A DNA stretch of 64,000 nt from Papio anubis (Eukaryota > Chordata > Mammalia > Primates > Cercopithecidae). The position numbers and the translations under genes are program-made. Shown here piece by piece: positions 1 through 11,330 of this stretch (its first letter is position 1; each line of letters starts with the position of its first letter). The stretch lies in contig NC_044986.1 of NCBI RefSeq assembly GCF_008728515.1, positions 50,952,855-51,016,854 on the forward strand. Reading direction: 5' to 3'. Under the pieces are notes generated by a model that worked only from the letters and a program-made list of their open reading frames with translations, was not told the origin of the DNA and did no database searches.

Positions 1-1652
1 CATTGTTAGTTTATCCACAGGATAAAAGAAAAAGAGTTAAACAGTAGATAATTAACTACCATAGCTATAGTCATTCCTCTTTAAAAACTCTAGTCAGCTA
101 ACCAAAGGAAACATCTTCTCGGTGAATACAGGTAAGTTAGGGCAAAGTTTTGGTAGTGAAATTGTAAATAATCAATTTCTTTATGATGAATCAAATCATA
201 AAGAAATTAACTTCGCAGAACTATAAAATTTATTTTCAAGTAGAAAGTTTGTTAAAAATGTTTCACTTTATTTTCTTTGAAGACAATAAGTTTTGGAGGC
301 AATTCAAACATTTTATTATGAATTATCAACTAAGTTAATTTTAAATAATGAATTTGTCTTTGTACTTAATGCAAATTGCATATACATTGTATTCAAAATA
401 AAATGCAAATACCAAAGAAAAATTGTTTGGTAAAATAATGTTACAAGTTTATGTTTGTTTCATAGTAAATTATTTTTAAATTTTTGTCAGTTTACTTAAA
501 AAAAGATTGCTTAATAATTGCAAGTAGCAGCTTTACCAATATATAAAATTCAAAATGTTACTCCAAACACAAATATAATTAGCAGCAATAAAAGTTTAGT
601 ACAGGAACTTTATTAACAGTGGTTATATCCAGTTTGTAGTTGCCAAGAAATACCAGCTTTACATGCGTTGGCAACAGTAATAAACAATTTATGTCTTTAT
701 AATAAACAGATAGGTGTTAAAAGCACATTTAAAAGAAATACCAAAAGAGTTTATAACATTTAGCGAGCATATGGTCTCTATAAACTAGTTAACTAAGTAC
801 TTTATAAAACTGTTAGTATTAATCCTAATATTAAAATATTTTATATTTGTGCTGCATGGTTTTCAAAGTATCATTTAGAAGGATTCTATGTATAACAGCT
901 ATACATAATAACTTATTTATTCTTCCCAATTTTGCCAGATAAGATTTATCTCTACTATGCTGAAGAATTAAAACAGACTCAAGATGGTTAAAATGTTGAC
1001 TGACATATTTAACCACTTGGTATGAGGGCCAGGACTCATAATTAGGTTTGTGTAATTCTAAGTCCATGATTATTCCAGTTTATCTTGCTGTTGCTCAAAC
1101 AGGTGTGCTTTTAAATTTGCTTATAAAATATGCACAAACAGATGGCACCCGCTAAATATATAACTGACAATAATATCTTGATATTTTCAAATACTCAAGA
1201 GTAATGTAGCACAAAGGGCTCAGAAACTTGCAACATGATAATATTGCACCCAGAAAAAAAAAAATCCTTAAAAACTGTCTAAAGTCTAATTCAACCATCT
1301 ATGTTAGAGAAAAATTGGACAATAGAATTAAATGATTAGCCAATTTACTATCTAGAAAATTTCAAAGTTCAGACTCAAAAATCACTTCTTTGAATCCATT
1401 TCTAGAGCTTTCTGTTATATCAAGGAAACAGATTTTTTTCCAAATGTTTATGTTTCTTTGTCCAATCTAAAAGATGAAAGATACTAATTCTCTATAATAC
1501 ACAAGAAGAAAAGAGAATTAGGCAGTATCTTTATAAAGTCCCATCAGATTAGCAGAAAATTTACAAAAGTGATGTTATAAAACTTTTTGACTGAAAGGCT
1601 TTTCCAATATTATAAAAAGGGTATCACATTATATTGCCATATAATGCTATTA
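1..1652. other. AT-rich unique sequence
   Basis: No repeat family that I can name is visible here. The stretch is strongly AT-rich with many stops in all frames. One minus-strand open frame of 78 codons (831-1067, reading MDLELHKPNYESWP at its start) has a fairly protein-like composition, but a stop lies four codons upstream of its ATG (TAA ACT GGA ATA ATC ATG), there is no clear splice acceptor, and I do not recognise it. It is not called as a gene. Confidence 0.6.
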
Positions 1653-1748
1653 AGAAGCACTTTGGGAGGCTGAGGCGGGCGGATCACGAGGTCAGGAGAT
1701 CGAGACCATCCTGGCTAACACGATGAAACCCTGTATCTACTAAAAATA

Positions 1749-1781
<33 letters not shown>

Positions 1782-1927
1782 AGCTACGCAGGGAGCGGGC
1801 GATGTAGTCCCAGCTACTCTGAAGGCTGAGGCAGGCTAATGGCGCGGAACCCGGAGGTGGAGCTTGCAGTGAGAGGAGATCGCGCCACTGCACTCCAGCC
1901 TGGGTGACACAGCGACTCCATGTCCAA
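1653..1927 (+). mobile_element. AluY-like SINE, 5'-truncated
   Basis: Plus-strand Alu lacking about the first 30 bases; it begins at agcactttgggaggctgagg. The left arm has the AluY/Sc-type ggatcacgaggtcaggag followed by gagaccatcctggc. The A-rich stretch after 'actaaaaatact' has grown to about 29 A. The right arm (gcttgcagtgag, cactgcactccagcctggg) is complete. The tail runs into a (TAGA)n microsatellite. No clear target-site duplication is seen because the 5' end is missing. Confidence 0.95.
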
Positions 1928-1935
1928 AAAAATAA

Positions 1936-1969
<34 letters not shown>
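1936..1969. repeat. (TAGA)n microsatellite in an Alu tail
   Basis: About eight near-perfect TAGA units directly after the Alu A-rich tail, followed by a second A run. It probably arose from the Alu poly-A tail. Confidence 0.95.
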
Positions 1970-2407
1970 TAAAAAAAAAATTACCTACTACAAAAAAATC
2001 TTACAGTCATGTTTCCCAATCTATTATAATTAATAAAATGTTAGGAAAAGACTTGTTTTATTGTGAACCTGTTATTCAATGTATTTTATTCCAGAGAAAT
2101 GGATATTAAAGGATATTTATAGTACTTTCAATTTGTTTTGAAAGCTACATCTATATTACCAGGAATATGTATAAGCACTAAATATTGTTGCAGAATTTGT
2201 CTAAGGCTAATACCATTTTCAACACCATGAAGAATAAAACAATTTTCCTATATGTCAGAAAAACCCTCTTTACAGGTTTTATGAAGTATATAAATCCCTG
2301 CATGAATACATTCAACTGGGTGACTCTATTACATTTTTGATGCCGAGTGTATCTTTAGGATTTGAAAACGATGAAAGTACTATGAAGCCAACTGACAGGA
2401 CCTCACT

Positions 2408-2530
2408 TATTTCCTGCTGGTTTATCAGTAGTCAGGAAGGATTTGCACTCAAACTCTTCCACCTTTCCTCTCTTGTTATCAATGGCATACACGGAACCAC
2501 AGGAAGAGGAATGCATAGTGTGGCCATCTA
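2408..2530 (-). other. Candidate exon of an unrecognised protein
   Basis: On the minus strand a pyrimidine-rich stretch (ttctgacttttaccctgttttag) looks like a splice acceptor and precedes this block. Read with two bases completing a split codon, it encodes GHTMHSSSCGSVYAID, then NKRGKVEEFECKSF, then LTTDKPAGN, with protein-like composition and no stop until TGA at 2404-2406. A gtgagg that could act as a donor lies just after ...GGAAATAA, although the last exon base is not the usual G; alternatively the frame ends at the TGA as a terminal exon. Downstream on the same strand there are AATAAA-like hexamers near 2085 and 2056. The length (~123 nt) is typical of an internal exon. The sequence is richer in GC than its surroundings. 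I do not recognise the protein. An old processed pseudogene fragment or chance are the alternatives. Confidence 0.35.
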
Positions 2531-2868
2531 AAACAGGGTAAAAGTCAGAAATTCTTACAGAAATAAAGTTTCAATTGAGGTTCAAAAATAATTACCAACA
2601 GACACACTTGAATCAAAAAAAAAGAAGAATCTTTAAAAACCCATGATCTAAATTTATATTGACAATATAATTCTATGCCAATGAGTAGTTTTGAATTCAG
2701 CACCATATACTGACTGCCTATTTATCACATAGTAAAGGTACAAATAAGTAAGGAGTTATCCACATGTAAATATTCCATCAATGTTTGCACATCCATGGTG
2801 TATATTATACAGATACATCTAGCACCAGAGGATTTTGGATGCTATGGAATAAGAAAATAGAAACGTGA
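2531..2868. other. Unique AT-rich spacer
   Basis: No repeat or gene recognised between the candidate exon and the next Alu. Confidence 0.5.
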
Positions 2869-3170
2869 TTTTTTTTTTTTTTTTTTCTTTTCGAGACAGG
2901 GTCTCTGTCATCCAGGCTGGAAGGCAGTGGCCTGATCTCTGCTCACAGAAACCTCCGCCTCCCAGGTTCAAGTGATTCTGGTGCCTCAGCCTCCCAAGTA
3001 GCTGGAATTACAGGTGTGTACACCATGCCCAGCTAACTTTCTTTGTATTTTTAGTAGAGAAGCGGTTTCACCATGTTGCTCAGGCTGGTCTCAAACTCCT
3101 GACCTCAAGCTATCTGCCCACTTCGGCCTCTAAAGGGCTGGGATTACAGGTGTGAGTCACCACGTCCAGC
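2869..3170 (-). mobile_element. AluS-like SINE
   Basis: Minus-strand Alu: poly-T (tail) at 2869-2886, then gagacagggtctctgtcatc, the right arm, ttagtagagaagcggtttcaccatg, the left arm and a degraded end (ccacgtccagc). Many substitutions from consensus (e.g. cctctaaagggctggg) indicate an older S-class copy. Confidence 0.95.
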
Positions 3171-3549
3171 AGAGGCATGAATTAAAAAAAAACAAAAAAC
3201 AAACAAAATAAAACTTGAATTGCTTTCTCACCCCAACTACTTGTTTGATCTTACCAAGTCATTTCATCTCTATCTTCCATTTTTTAACCACAATGTAAAA
3301 ACATTTGACTTTCCTTCCCACTATATTGTTGTAAGTATAAAATGCCACAATGCATGTGCAAATGGTCTGAAAAATCCTAAAGCACTATATCAGTACACTT
3401 CCATATTGCTCTATATACACTAGAGCAAGAAGAGGTTAAATGCGTTCTCCTGGTAGCACCTTGCTGAGCACAAAAATGTGACATCGGCACCAGCGTGTCC
3501 TAGCTCATTTCCCTAAATCTGGAGTGTAAATTGAAGTGTTTTACCCAAA

Positions 3550-3550
<1 letters not shown>
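3171..3550. other. Unique sequence between two Alus
   Basis: A short A-rich stretch at 3184-3210, then unique sequence. A plus-strand 67-codon open frame here (3220-3423) has no supporting features. Confidence 0.5.
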
Positions 3551-3592
<42 letters not shown>

Positions 3593-3892
3593 GAGACTGA
3601 GTCTCGCTCTGTCGCCCAGGCTGGAGTGTAGTGGCACAATCTCGGCTCACTACAGGCTCTGCCTCCCAGGTTCATGACATTCTCCTGCCTCAGCCTCCTG
3701 AGTAGCTCAGACCACAGGCATCCGCCACCACTCCCGGCTAATTTTGTGTGTGTGTGTGTATATATATATTTTTAGTAGAGACAGAGTTTCACCGTGTTAG
3801 CCAGGATGGTCTCAATCTCCTGACCTCGTGATCCGCGCGTCTTGGCCTCCCAAAGTGCTGGGATGACAGGCGTGAGCCACCGTGCCCGGACC
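3551..3892 (-). mobile_element. AluY-like SINE with internal TG/TA microsatellite
   Basis: Minus-strand Alu with a ~32-T tail, AluY-type agccaggatggtctcaatct and gacctcgtgatcc. The middle linker carries (TG)n(TA)n at 3745-3769. Degenerate flanking duplications acccaaatctt (3543-3553) and ccccaaaatcttt (3891-3903) support a retroposed insertion. Confidence 0.95.
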
Positions 3893-4719
3893 CCAAAATC
3901 TTTACTGCCAAGAAAAGTGGCAGGTTTAGTAATTTCATAGTGGTTTTGGAAAGTTTGGCTTTTAATCTTCCTTTAGATTAATTCTTTTCGATTATAACAT
4001 TGTTAACACTGTAAAACTCTAGTTTGAGTGAAATTCTAGTGGGTTGAGATAGTGCAATCAATGAACATTGAGCCAAGGATGAATTGGTGCTATTCCTGGT
4101 CAATTATCTTTGGTAAAGAAAGATGGACCCTTTCCATGATTGAAAGTTACAAAAAAAATCTAATATCACTACATATCAAATATAATTTAAAATATAAAAT
4201 CAAAATTAAGTTCTTATTAAGTCTTGGTAGATCAAAAAAAAAAAAATACACCATCAATATGCCAACACACATCTAATTACTAAATTAAGAAAAAATATTG
4301 TGTCAATTTTTGATTGGTAATATAGAAATAAATTTTCACTAGAAAGAAATTTTGAATAAGTATTGACACTGATATAAATTACATAATTTAATTATTGTCA
4401 TTATTTTTTCAAATTTTGAAGTTATATGTAAAAGATTAGATTACCTTAGATTCCAATTCAAAGACTATATCCCATATGATTATTTCAGCTCTTTTCAGAA
4501 TGCATTATTTAAGAAACAAAACCCTGATGGACACAACCTATTATAATGTGCTGCTGCTCACAAAATAATTGATTATAAACATGCCAGAAAAAATTACACA
4601 AGTCACATATGTGTTCTTCCCAGATTCGAGCTATTATCTTCTAAATATTGTAAGTAGATAGTAGATTAAGATAATTTATTTGCCATGTTTTTCACGCTTA
4701 GAGTTTTTCTTTCTTTCTT

Positions 4720-4720
<1 letters not shown>
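3893..4720. other. AT-rich unique sequence
   Basis: No repeat or gene recognised; a (TTTC)n stretch (4705-4722) leads into the next Alu tail. Confidence 0.5.
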
Positions 4721-4754
<34 letters not shown>

Positions 4755-5022
4755 TGAGACAGAGACTTGCTCTGTCACCCAGGCTGAAGTGCAATGGCAC
4801 GATCTTGGCTCACTGCAACCTCTGCCTCTCAGGTTCAAGCGATTCTCCTGCCTCAGCCTCCCAGCCACTTGCCACCACATCTGGCTTATTTTGTATTTTT
4901 AGTAGAAACAGGGTTTTGCCACGTTGGCCAGGCTGGTATCGATCTCCTGACCTCAGGTGATGATGCACCCGCCTCAGCCTCCCAAAATGCTGGGATTACA
5001 GCCTTGAGCCACTGCACCCAGC
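4721..5022 (-). mobile_element. AluS-like SINE with internal deletion
   Basis: Minus-strand Alu with a ~31-T tail preceded by (TTTC)n. Between 'cctcagcctccca' and 'gccaccac' about 25 bases of the right arm (gtagctgggattacagg region) are missing. The left arm has ttggccaggctggtatcgatc. Ends at gcacccagc. Confidence 0.95.
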
Positions 5023-5199
5023 AAAGTTTCCCTTTATACAGAAAGCAGCTTGTTGAAGGCAATGCCAATATTGGTTTAATTTTCTTATGAGGAACCAAGT
5101 ATAATATGGGAAATAATTAATATAATTTGTTCTTAAAAATATAGCTTAGTATTGTATTAGTTTTTCTAGAGACTGAGCCAAATGAAGTTTATTCCGACT
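5023..5199. other. Unique spacer
   Basis: Short AT-rich unique sequence containing the pre-insertion flank of the next Alu. Confidence 0.5.
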
Positions 5200-5216
5200 A
5201 AAATACTGCAAACATG

Positions 5217-5520
5217 GGCCGAGTGCGGTGGCTCAAGCCTGTAATCCCAGCACTTTGGGAGGCCAAGACGGGCGGATCACAAGGTCAGGAGATCGAGACC
5301 ATCCTGGCTAACACGGTGAAACCCCGTCTCTACAAAAAAAATACAAAAATCTAGCCGGGAGAGGTGGCGGGCGCCTGTAGTCCCAGCTACTCGGGAGGCT
5401 GAGGCAGGAGAATAGCGTAAACCCGGGAGGCGGAGCTTGCAGTGAGCTGAGATCCGGCCTCTGCACTCCAGCTCGGGCAACAGAGCGAGACTCCGTCTCA
5501 AAAATAAAATAAAATAAAAT
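5217..5520 (+). mobile_element. AluY of Old World monkey type, with perfect TSD
   Basis: Complete plus-strand Alu. It combines ggctcaagcctgtaatccc, gcgtaaacccgggaggcgg and gctgagatccggcc, variants that I associate with cercopithecid AluY (AluYR-type) rather than human AluY (ggctcacgcc, gcgtgaaccc, gatcgcgcc). The tail is (AAAAT)n. A perfect 16-nt target-site duplication, aaaatactgcaaacat, is at 5200-5215 and 5521-5536, so the insertion is fairly young. A few private changes (ctccagctcggg) exist. Confidence 0.97.
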
Positions 5521-5536
5521 AAAATACTGCAAACAT

Positions 5537-6035
5537 TTACTTAACCTATTATGTCTCATTCTTAAAATGCTTAAGGGTGCAGCTCTAGAATTATATTTCT
5601 TAGTCACACCTTATTCAAATTATATTAATTGTAGAAGAAATTTATTTATAATCCTAGACATGTTTTAGGAAGAGAATTTTAATGGTTTAGGGAAGAGAAA
5701 GATACATCTTCTTATGATAAAATAAAGTAAGATAGTATAGGTCTTTATGACACAATAGTAAACATATATATGAATTATGAATTAATCCAAACATGTCCAT
5801 ACAAAAAGATCTAGCTGTGTATTTTTCATTTTAAATCAGTTAAATTAGTTACATAATCTACTGTATAAGATTAATAAAAATGAACTAAAAACATCTGTTG
5901 GCTCATCAGAATAATGCGACACTTTTTTTCATTGGGTTATGAAGGATAATATTTATAATAATAAATGCATACAAAGTTCTTATTACAGTATGTAGAGCAC
6001 AATGGATGCTAACTGGATGTTACTTTCTCTATCAC
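5537..6035. other. AT-rich unique sequence
   Basis: No repeat or gene recognised. Confidence 0.5.
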
Positions 6036-6049
6036 GTAAACACCATGAG

Positions 6050-6174
6050 ACCGGTGCGTGGTTCACCTGTATCTCCAGCACAAGGGGGGAGTTCCAAGGC
6101 GGGTGGATCACCTGAGGTCAGGAGTTCAAGACCAGCCTGACCAACATGGTGAAACCTTGTCTCTATTAAAAATA

Positions 6175-6214
<40 letters not shown>

Positions 6215-6411
6215 AGCTGGGCATGGTGGTAGCTGCCTGTAATCCCAGCTACTCAGGCGGCTGAGGCAGAAGAATAGTTTGAGCCCGGGAGGCAGAAGTT
6301 GCAGTGAGCTGAGATCCCGCCATTGCACTCCAGCCTGGGTGACAGAGAAAGACTCTGTCTCAAAAAAAAAAAAAAAAAAATTAAAAAAATAAAAATAAAA
6401 ACAAAAAATCA
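6050..6411 (+). mobile_element. AluS (Sx/Sz-like) with a 36-A linker
   Basis: Plus-strand Alu with degraded 5' end (ccggtgcgtggttcacctg), S-type ggatcacctgaggtcagg and gaccagcctgaccaacatgg. The middle A-rich linker has expanded to about 36 A (6176-6211). Flanking duplication gtaaa(c/t)accatgag at 6036-6049 and 6412-6425 has one mismatch. A minus-strand open frame across this Alu is an Alu artefact. Confidence 0.96.
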
Positions 6412-6784
6412 GTAAATACCATGAGTGCAAAAAGAGAAGCTATCTTATTACTGACATGTCCCTATCCTTTATACAGTGTCCATTATGTAATAAGAGACCA
6501 GCAGTCATTTTTTTCCATATGTAAATACAGAGAAATATCTTGACTACAGTGCAGGACTCCATGTTTGTTTGGCTCTCTGCTCGAATTAGACTTTTCTCCC
6601 ATCAATATAGAATAAGCCATGCATGGACATAGCTTCTATCAAAAATCTGCAGCCCAATGAGTAAAATGGGCTCACACAGATCTTGGAAAAATACATTTAG
6701 TAGACTTGGTGAAACAGTAATGGTTTTGCACAGAACTCCACTGCAACCCACCTGACAAACTAGGATATGCTAAACAAACCAGTC

Positions 6785-6834
6785 GTGTGTGTATGTGTGT
6801 GTGTGTCTGTGAAAGAGAGAGACAGAGAGAGAAA
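6785..6834. repeat. (TG)n-(GA)n compound microsatellite
   Basis: Interrupted TG repeat (with tatg and tctg interruptions) followed by an interrupted GA tract. Confidence 0.9.
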
Positions 6835-7505
6835 CTATGGCTATTTCCTTTATAAATGCTGGCTTTGCCTTACCTTAGATCGGGACAACAGACTTCACAA
6901 TTTTTCCACATATATGCAAGTAAATTCTCAGCACTTTAACTGTCTCTGAGTTCTATTTTGATACCTCCACTGTGCAATTTATGTCAATAAAAATAAAATT
7001 CCTAAGTAGGAGGGGGCTCTGTCTTAACGTGTTTAGTATTTGGACTTCCTTTTATTTTATTTGAAGACAGAGGATGCTTGGCTTTATGAAGCAAGCTCTC
7101 ATTCAATAGAATTATCATATGTCTCAAAAAAATATGATAGTAAGTGTCTTTTGATAGCATGAGATATACAGGAGAAGTATAAAACTCTGCTTTATGAATG
7201 TTCTGCTTTCAACCAGGATATATTCAGTTGTAGTTAAGATAGTTGTGTTCTATTAGCTGGGGACAATTGGAAACTGTCTTTATTAGAAACATACATGTAT
7301 ATGCCAAACTGCTAAGAAATGAGAAATGTCTGTCTATATCACCTGTTTTTTGCTTGCTCAGAATTCTACCTTCTTAAAAATTGGCTTTCCTTTAGAAAAC
7401 TACTTCATTGGCCTTCTTTATGGTAATCACAATGCTATGCCCACCAACAATGACAAGAGACCTAAATAAGACCAATTCGATTATTCCTTAAAGTTGTATT
7501 TATGC

Positions 7506-7529
7506 TGAGAGAGAGAGAGAGAGAGAGAA
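7506..7529. repeat. (GA)n microsatellite
   Basis: About eleven uninterrupted GA units. Confidence 0.92.
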
Positions 7530-7950
7530 GGGCTCCTTTCCTTAGTAATTGCAATTATGAATTTAGCTATTGAGTTGTCAGCAGCCTTGATATACATCTG
7601 CATGGACAAATCTTGACTGAGAGTTAAAGCCAAACACCATGGGACACAAGCAAAAGGCATCAAAAGAAACAGATTCCTCAGGGGTCTTATTGGGTTTCTG
7701 AATACAGCCATGCCTGAAAAACTCACTGTAACATCCTTCATTGCTTTAGAAAGAACTATTGTTCTTTCCCTTATAACCAAAGGAGCACTAACAAATGCTG
7801 GTTAAGTAGAATATTAATAAGAATATACATGAAAAAGAAAAACATGAATATGCTTTTGGTAAAAAGTTATCTGAAATATTTTAACATGCAAATTAGATAC
7901 CATGTAGTTTATTAAATAGTTCCTCAAATTAAAATGTTTTAGTATGTAAA

Positions 7951-8307
7951 TACAGATGGCTTCCAACTTTAAATGGTTCAACTTACAATTTTTGAATTTA
8001 TGGTGGTGTGAAAGCCATAGTCATTTGGTAGAAATGTTTCATCAAATTTTGAATTGTGGTATTTTCCAGACTATTAATGTATGGTAAAATACTCTCCCAT
8101 GATGCTAGGCTGCAGACCCCAGCCAGCCACAAGATCATGAGTGTAAACAAATGATACTCTACAGTGTACCGTGTTGCTGGTGCTTTTTGGATACTGTCTT
8201 TTCCATCCCATCACGTTTACAAAATGGCATTTTGACTTAAAATGTTGTCAATTTATGATGTGTTTATCAGGACACAACTGCATCATAAATCGAGGAGCCT
8301 CTATGTA
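7951..8307 (+). mobile_element. Non-autonomous TA-flanked DNA transposon (Tigger/MER6-like)
   Basis: The left end, tacagatggcttccaacttt then aaatggttcaacttac, and the right end, catcataaatcgaggagcc then tctatgta, are recognisable relatives of the terminal inverted repeats of a pogo/Tigger-type family (consensus ends roughly tacagayggtcccgactta / cgtaagtcgaggagcatctgta). The body contains aaccagccagccacaagatca-like and gatactctacagtgta motifs of the same family. About 357 bp long, no transposase frame, so a MITE-like derivative. The family name is from memory; the inverted ends are visible directly. Confidence 0.75.
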
Positions 8308-8345
8308 CACTATATATATATGTGTGTGTGTATATATATATAATT
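8308..8345. repeat. (TA)n/(TG)n tract
   Basis: Alternating TA and TG directly at the right end of the DNA transposon. Confidence 0.85.
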
Positions 8346-10739
8346 TTGAGTATCTCTTTATATTAATGTAAAGTTTTATTTTATACTTCATTTGTGAGTG
8401 CTCTGTTCCTTTAAATAAAGGCAATGAAACCAGATCAATGAAAGTACTCAAATTTGTTCTAGTTGTAGAAAAGCTTGGATGATATCATTACAAAGGAAAT
8501 CCAAATAAAAACCTAACCAATTGAACTTTTGGGTTGTGTTTGGAACTATCTCTTTTCAATAAATTAACATGTTTTATATGTTTACAATGACAAATATTAG
8601 ACTATATTCTTTAAGGCTTCTCATCAGCAAGACTTTCCTGGTTATATGATTTATTTTTATTTCATCTTTCCAATTTTTCTGAATTATGCCTGTATTTTCT
8701 TTTATCCTTGCCTCCTCTAGGTCTGGCTTCTTCTGCCTTCTCATTTCCTGGTCTCCCACTGACTCTCCTTTTATCTCTATGGCATGTGCCCTTGGGCATG
8801 TCTTTCAGTGCCTGTCATTCTTACACTTCACTTCCTGTCTCTGCCTTCCCTCTCCCTCCATCTATCTTACTACTTCTCGGCACCCTTATATACAGATGAA
8901 ATAAAATCACTTAAAATTATCAATTAGATTTCACGTAGGAATTTGAAAAGTACTATCATCATTTCTTTATAATAAAGAATGTGACGTATTTAAAGAAAAT
9001 TATTTTTAGGAGTGTTCAATTCCACTTGAACACTATCAGGCAAACACCTAAATTTTCCTTTGTTCAGGTTGCAAAATGTGAGCATTTCCTAAATTTGCTG
9101 TGAACTCTCAGGAATGAAGCAGAACATAGTTTTCAAAATAAAAAGGAACAATTTAATACATTTAAATATGAATAAGTTTCCTAAAAATGATATATTAATA
9201 CAATTCAGTACTAATATATACAAATTCTAAATAAATTTCTGTTTCAATACTTTCTTTTGATAGTTCTGTTTTCTCTCTCTTGATGTAGAAACAACCTGCA
9301 TTTATGCAGTTCAATTCCTTAGGCATATATGATTCATTCATCTTAATTTAGAAAATATCAAGGCCATGCCTGAGAGCAGAATTAGGGCATTATTTGTCTC
9401 TTGGCAATGTATTTTAAAAATTGTTATCAATAAATAAATTGACAACATCCTTTCTAAGCTGTGTAGACATTTTCAATCAATAATGCACATTATCAGGACA
9501 TAAAATCTTCCCTAACTTTTTAAGTGATAAATCTTTAAGTTTTCTTCAGGGAATAGATTCACACTTAGGTTTTATCATCTACCCTACACTGACATTTGGG
9601 GGCTGAATTTGTTGAGGTAATGGGTGCCTCTGTACGGCTGCAGCCCAGAATGATCCTTTCACTCCTATACCCTGAGCAAAAACAGTCTTGGGTTACAGGA
9701 TTGAATTAGTGCCTTCTCCTTGTTTCCTGCACCGTTTATTTCATCACCTAATCCCATGTATAGGGTGAGTAAGAGTAGTCAGTTCATATGAATCTCAGCA
9801 GATAGCGATATAAACACATACTTGGCTCACAGGGCATAACTTACATTTACTAAGAAAATGCTCAAAACAATTCATTGAAGTTTTTCTATACATATTTTCA
9901 GGAATTGTAATGAGTACTTGCTTATAAAATGTTGACAACTTTAATCATAATTTTAAAGTGATAAAAACTAATATGCAATATATCAAGGGAACAATACCTC
10001 AAACTGTTTTCCCAGAATATACTTTACAAATTATCAAAGCAGATAACTGACCACATTTCCTTTTCAGTTTACCTCGCTAGTTCTTTGAAGTTCTATTCAC
10101 CATTAGCTCTTTGAATAACTGTTTTAAAACAGATGGGATGAACATCTGGATAACACAACATATATATATATATTTTCTATCAATAGCCTCACTGATGTGA
10201 GGAACATCTCCTCCCACACACACCACCCTGTGCCTCATCTAATGTGTTAACACTTTGGATAATGAGAACAACAGAAGTGGATACTAAATATCTTATTCAA
10301 ATTAACTCAAATCTGAGTGCAAATGTGGAAGTATCCATGCAATTCACGAACTGCTGCCCCAGCCTGTGTTTTTAACAGCAGTGTTTGATGATGTTGGCAC
10401 TCTTGATCATTTTATGTTTTTGAAGTTACTGAGTTCAATGATCCATCCTTTGTGTTTATTTATCAGGACTGTGAACATCACAAACAATTTAAGATGTTTA
10501 GAAATAAATGTTGATTTTAGATGGCAGAAAAATGCAAAGTTAGTTAAATTGATAAGCATCATTTTCATGTATCTATTATCTCTTTGTTAATAGTTCGCTT
10601 TCTCAGACATAATGGAAATGGCTGAGGAATATGGGTAAACTGAAGTATCTGAGTTCAAATGTATGCATGTTAAGATGAAATAATAGACATGCCACTCTTC
10701 TGTGCAGAAATTCAATGCCAAACTAACTCATGAAATACT
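8346..10739. other. AT-rich unique sequence
   Basis: No gene or named repeat seen. A pyrimidine-rich stretch at 8690-8885 gives overlapping open frames in two frames, as expected from low complexity rather than coding. A small (TA)n lies at 10160-10171. Confidence 0.5.
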
Positions 10740-10817
10740 GTACAATACAATACAATACAATACAATACAATACAATACAATACAATACAATACAATACAA
10801 CACAACACAACACAACA
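10740..10817. repeat. (TACAA)n pentanucleotide microsatellite
   Basis: About twelve TACAA units ending with a block of three to four CACAA variant units (10800-10816). The variant block at one end indicates a point change that then spread by slippage. Confidence 0.95.
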
Positions 10818-11165
10818 TAGTTCAACTATATTGACTCGAAACAACATAACTGGTAGTTTAAGTTACTGGTAGTTCAAAGAAAGACCAAATGAATTCCGAG
10901 CCTCAAACAGTGTTATTAAGGACTTGCCTGCCTCTTTGTCTCTCTGGCTTCCTCTACGATGGCTTAATTTTCAGGCTGGCTTTCTTAATAATGTTGGTAA
11001 ATATGATCCCAACAAGCTCTAAAATTCTATACTTCTTGCCTTTCTGCCTGAATCTTGCCCCCTTAAAATAATTTGTTTCAGGCACTTCCAGTCCAAATTT
11101 TAAAACTGATACTAATTTTGTGTAGTTTTGGTCATGTTTATGACGTCTTAATTAATCACTGTTGT

Positions 11166-11262
11166 AAAGAATGGCATTTTGACTTAAAATGTTGTCAATT
11201 TATGATGTGTTTATCAGGACACAACTGCATCGTAAATCGAGGAGCCACTATATACACTATAT
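11166..11262 (+). mobile_element. Right end of the same DNA transposon family, second copy
   Basis: From aatggcattttgacttaaaa to the ggagccacta end, this is almost identical to 8223-8313, including bases that differ from the family consensus as I know it. Only the right ~95 bp is present. Like the first copy it is followed by a TA-rich simple repeat. Confidence 0.75.
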
Positions 11263-11272
11263 GTATAGAAAC

Positions 11273-11273
11273 A

Positions 11274-11304
<31 letters not shown>

Positions 11305-11330
11305 ATATATAGATAGATATATATATATAG
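11273..11330. repeat. (TA)n/(TAGA)n microsatellite
   Basis: Mixed TA, GATATA and TAGA units. Confidence 0.9.

Larger units (their letters stand above)
6430..7950. other. Unique sequence with small simple repeats
   Basis: Holds a TG/GA simple repeat (6785-6834) and a GA repeat (7506-7529). No gene or interspersed repeat recognised elsewhere in it. Confidence 0.5.

Noticed and set aside
6032..6430. 132-codon minus-strand open frame
   Set aside because: Lies entirely over an Alu and its T-rich tails; poly-Phe runs are translated poly-T.
9590..9775. GC-richer block ending in a donor-like tagggtgagtaag
   Set aside because: No matching acceptor or open frame upstream; isolated donor-like sites are common.
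10740..10817. Regularly spaced repeat considered as a CRISPR array
   Set aside because: Five-base units without spacers, in a primate genome; a microsatellite.
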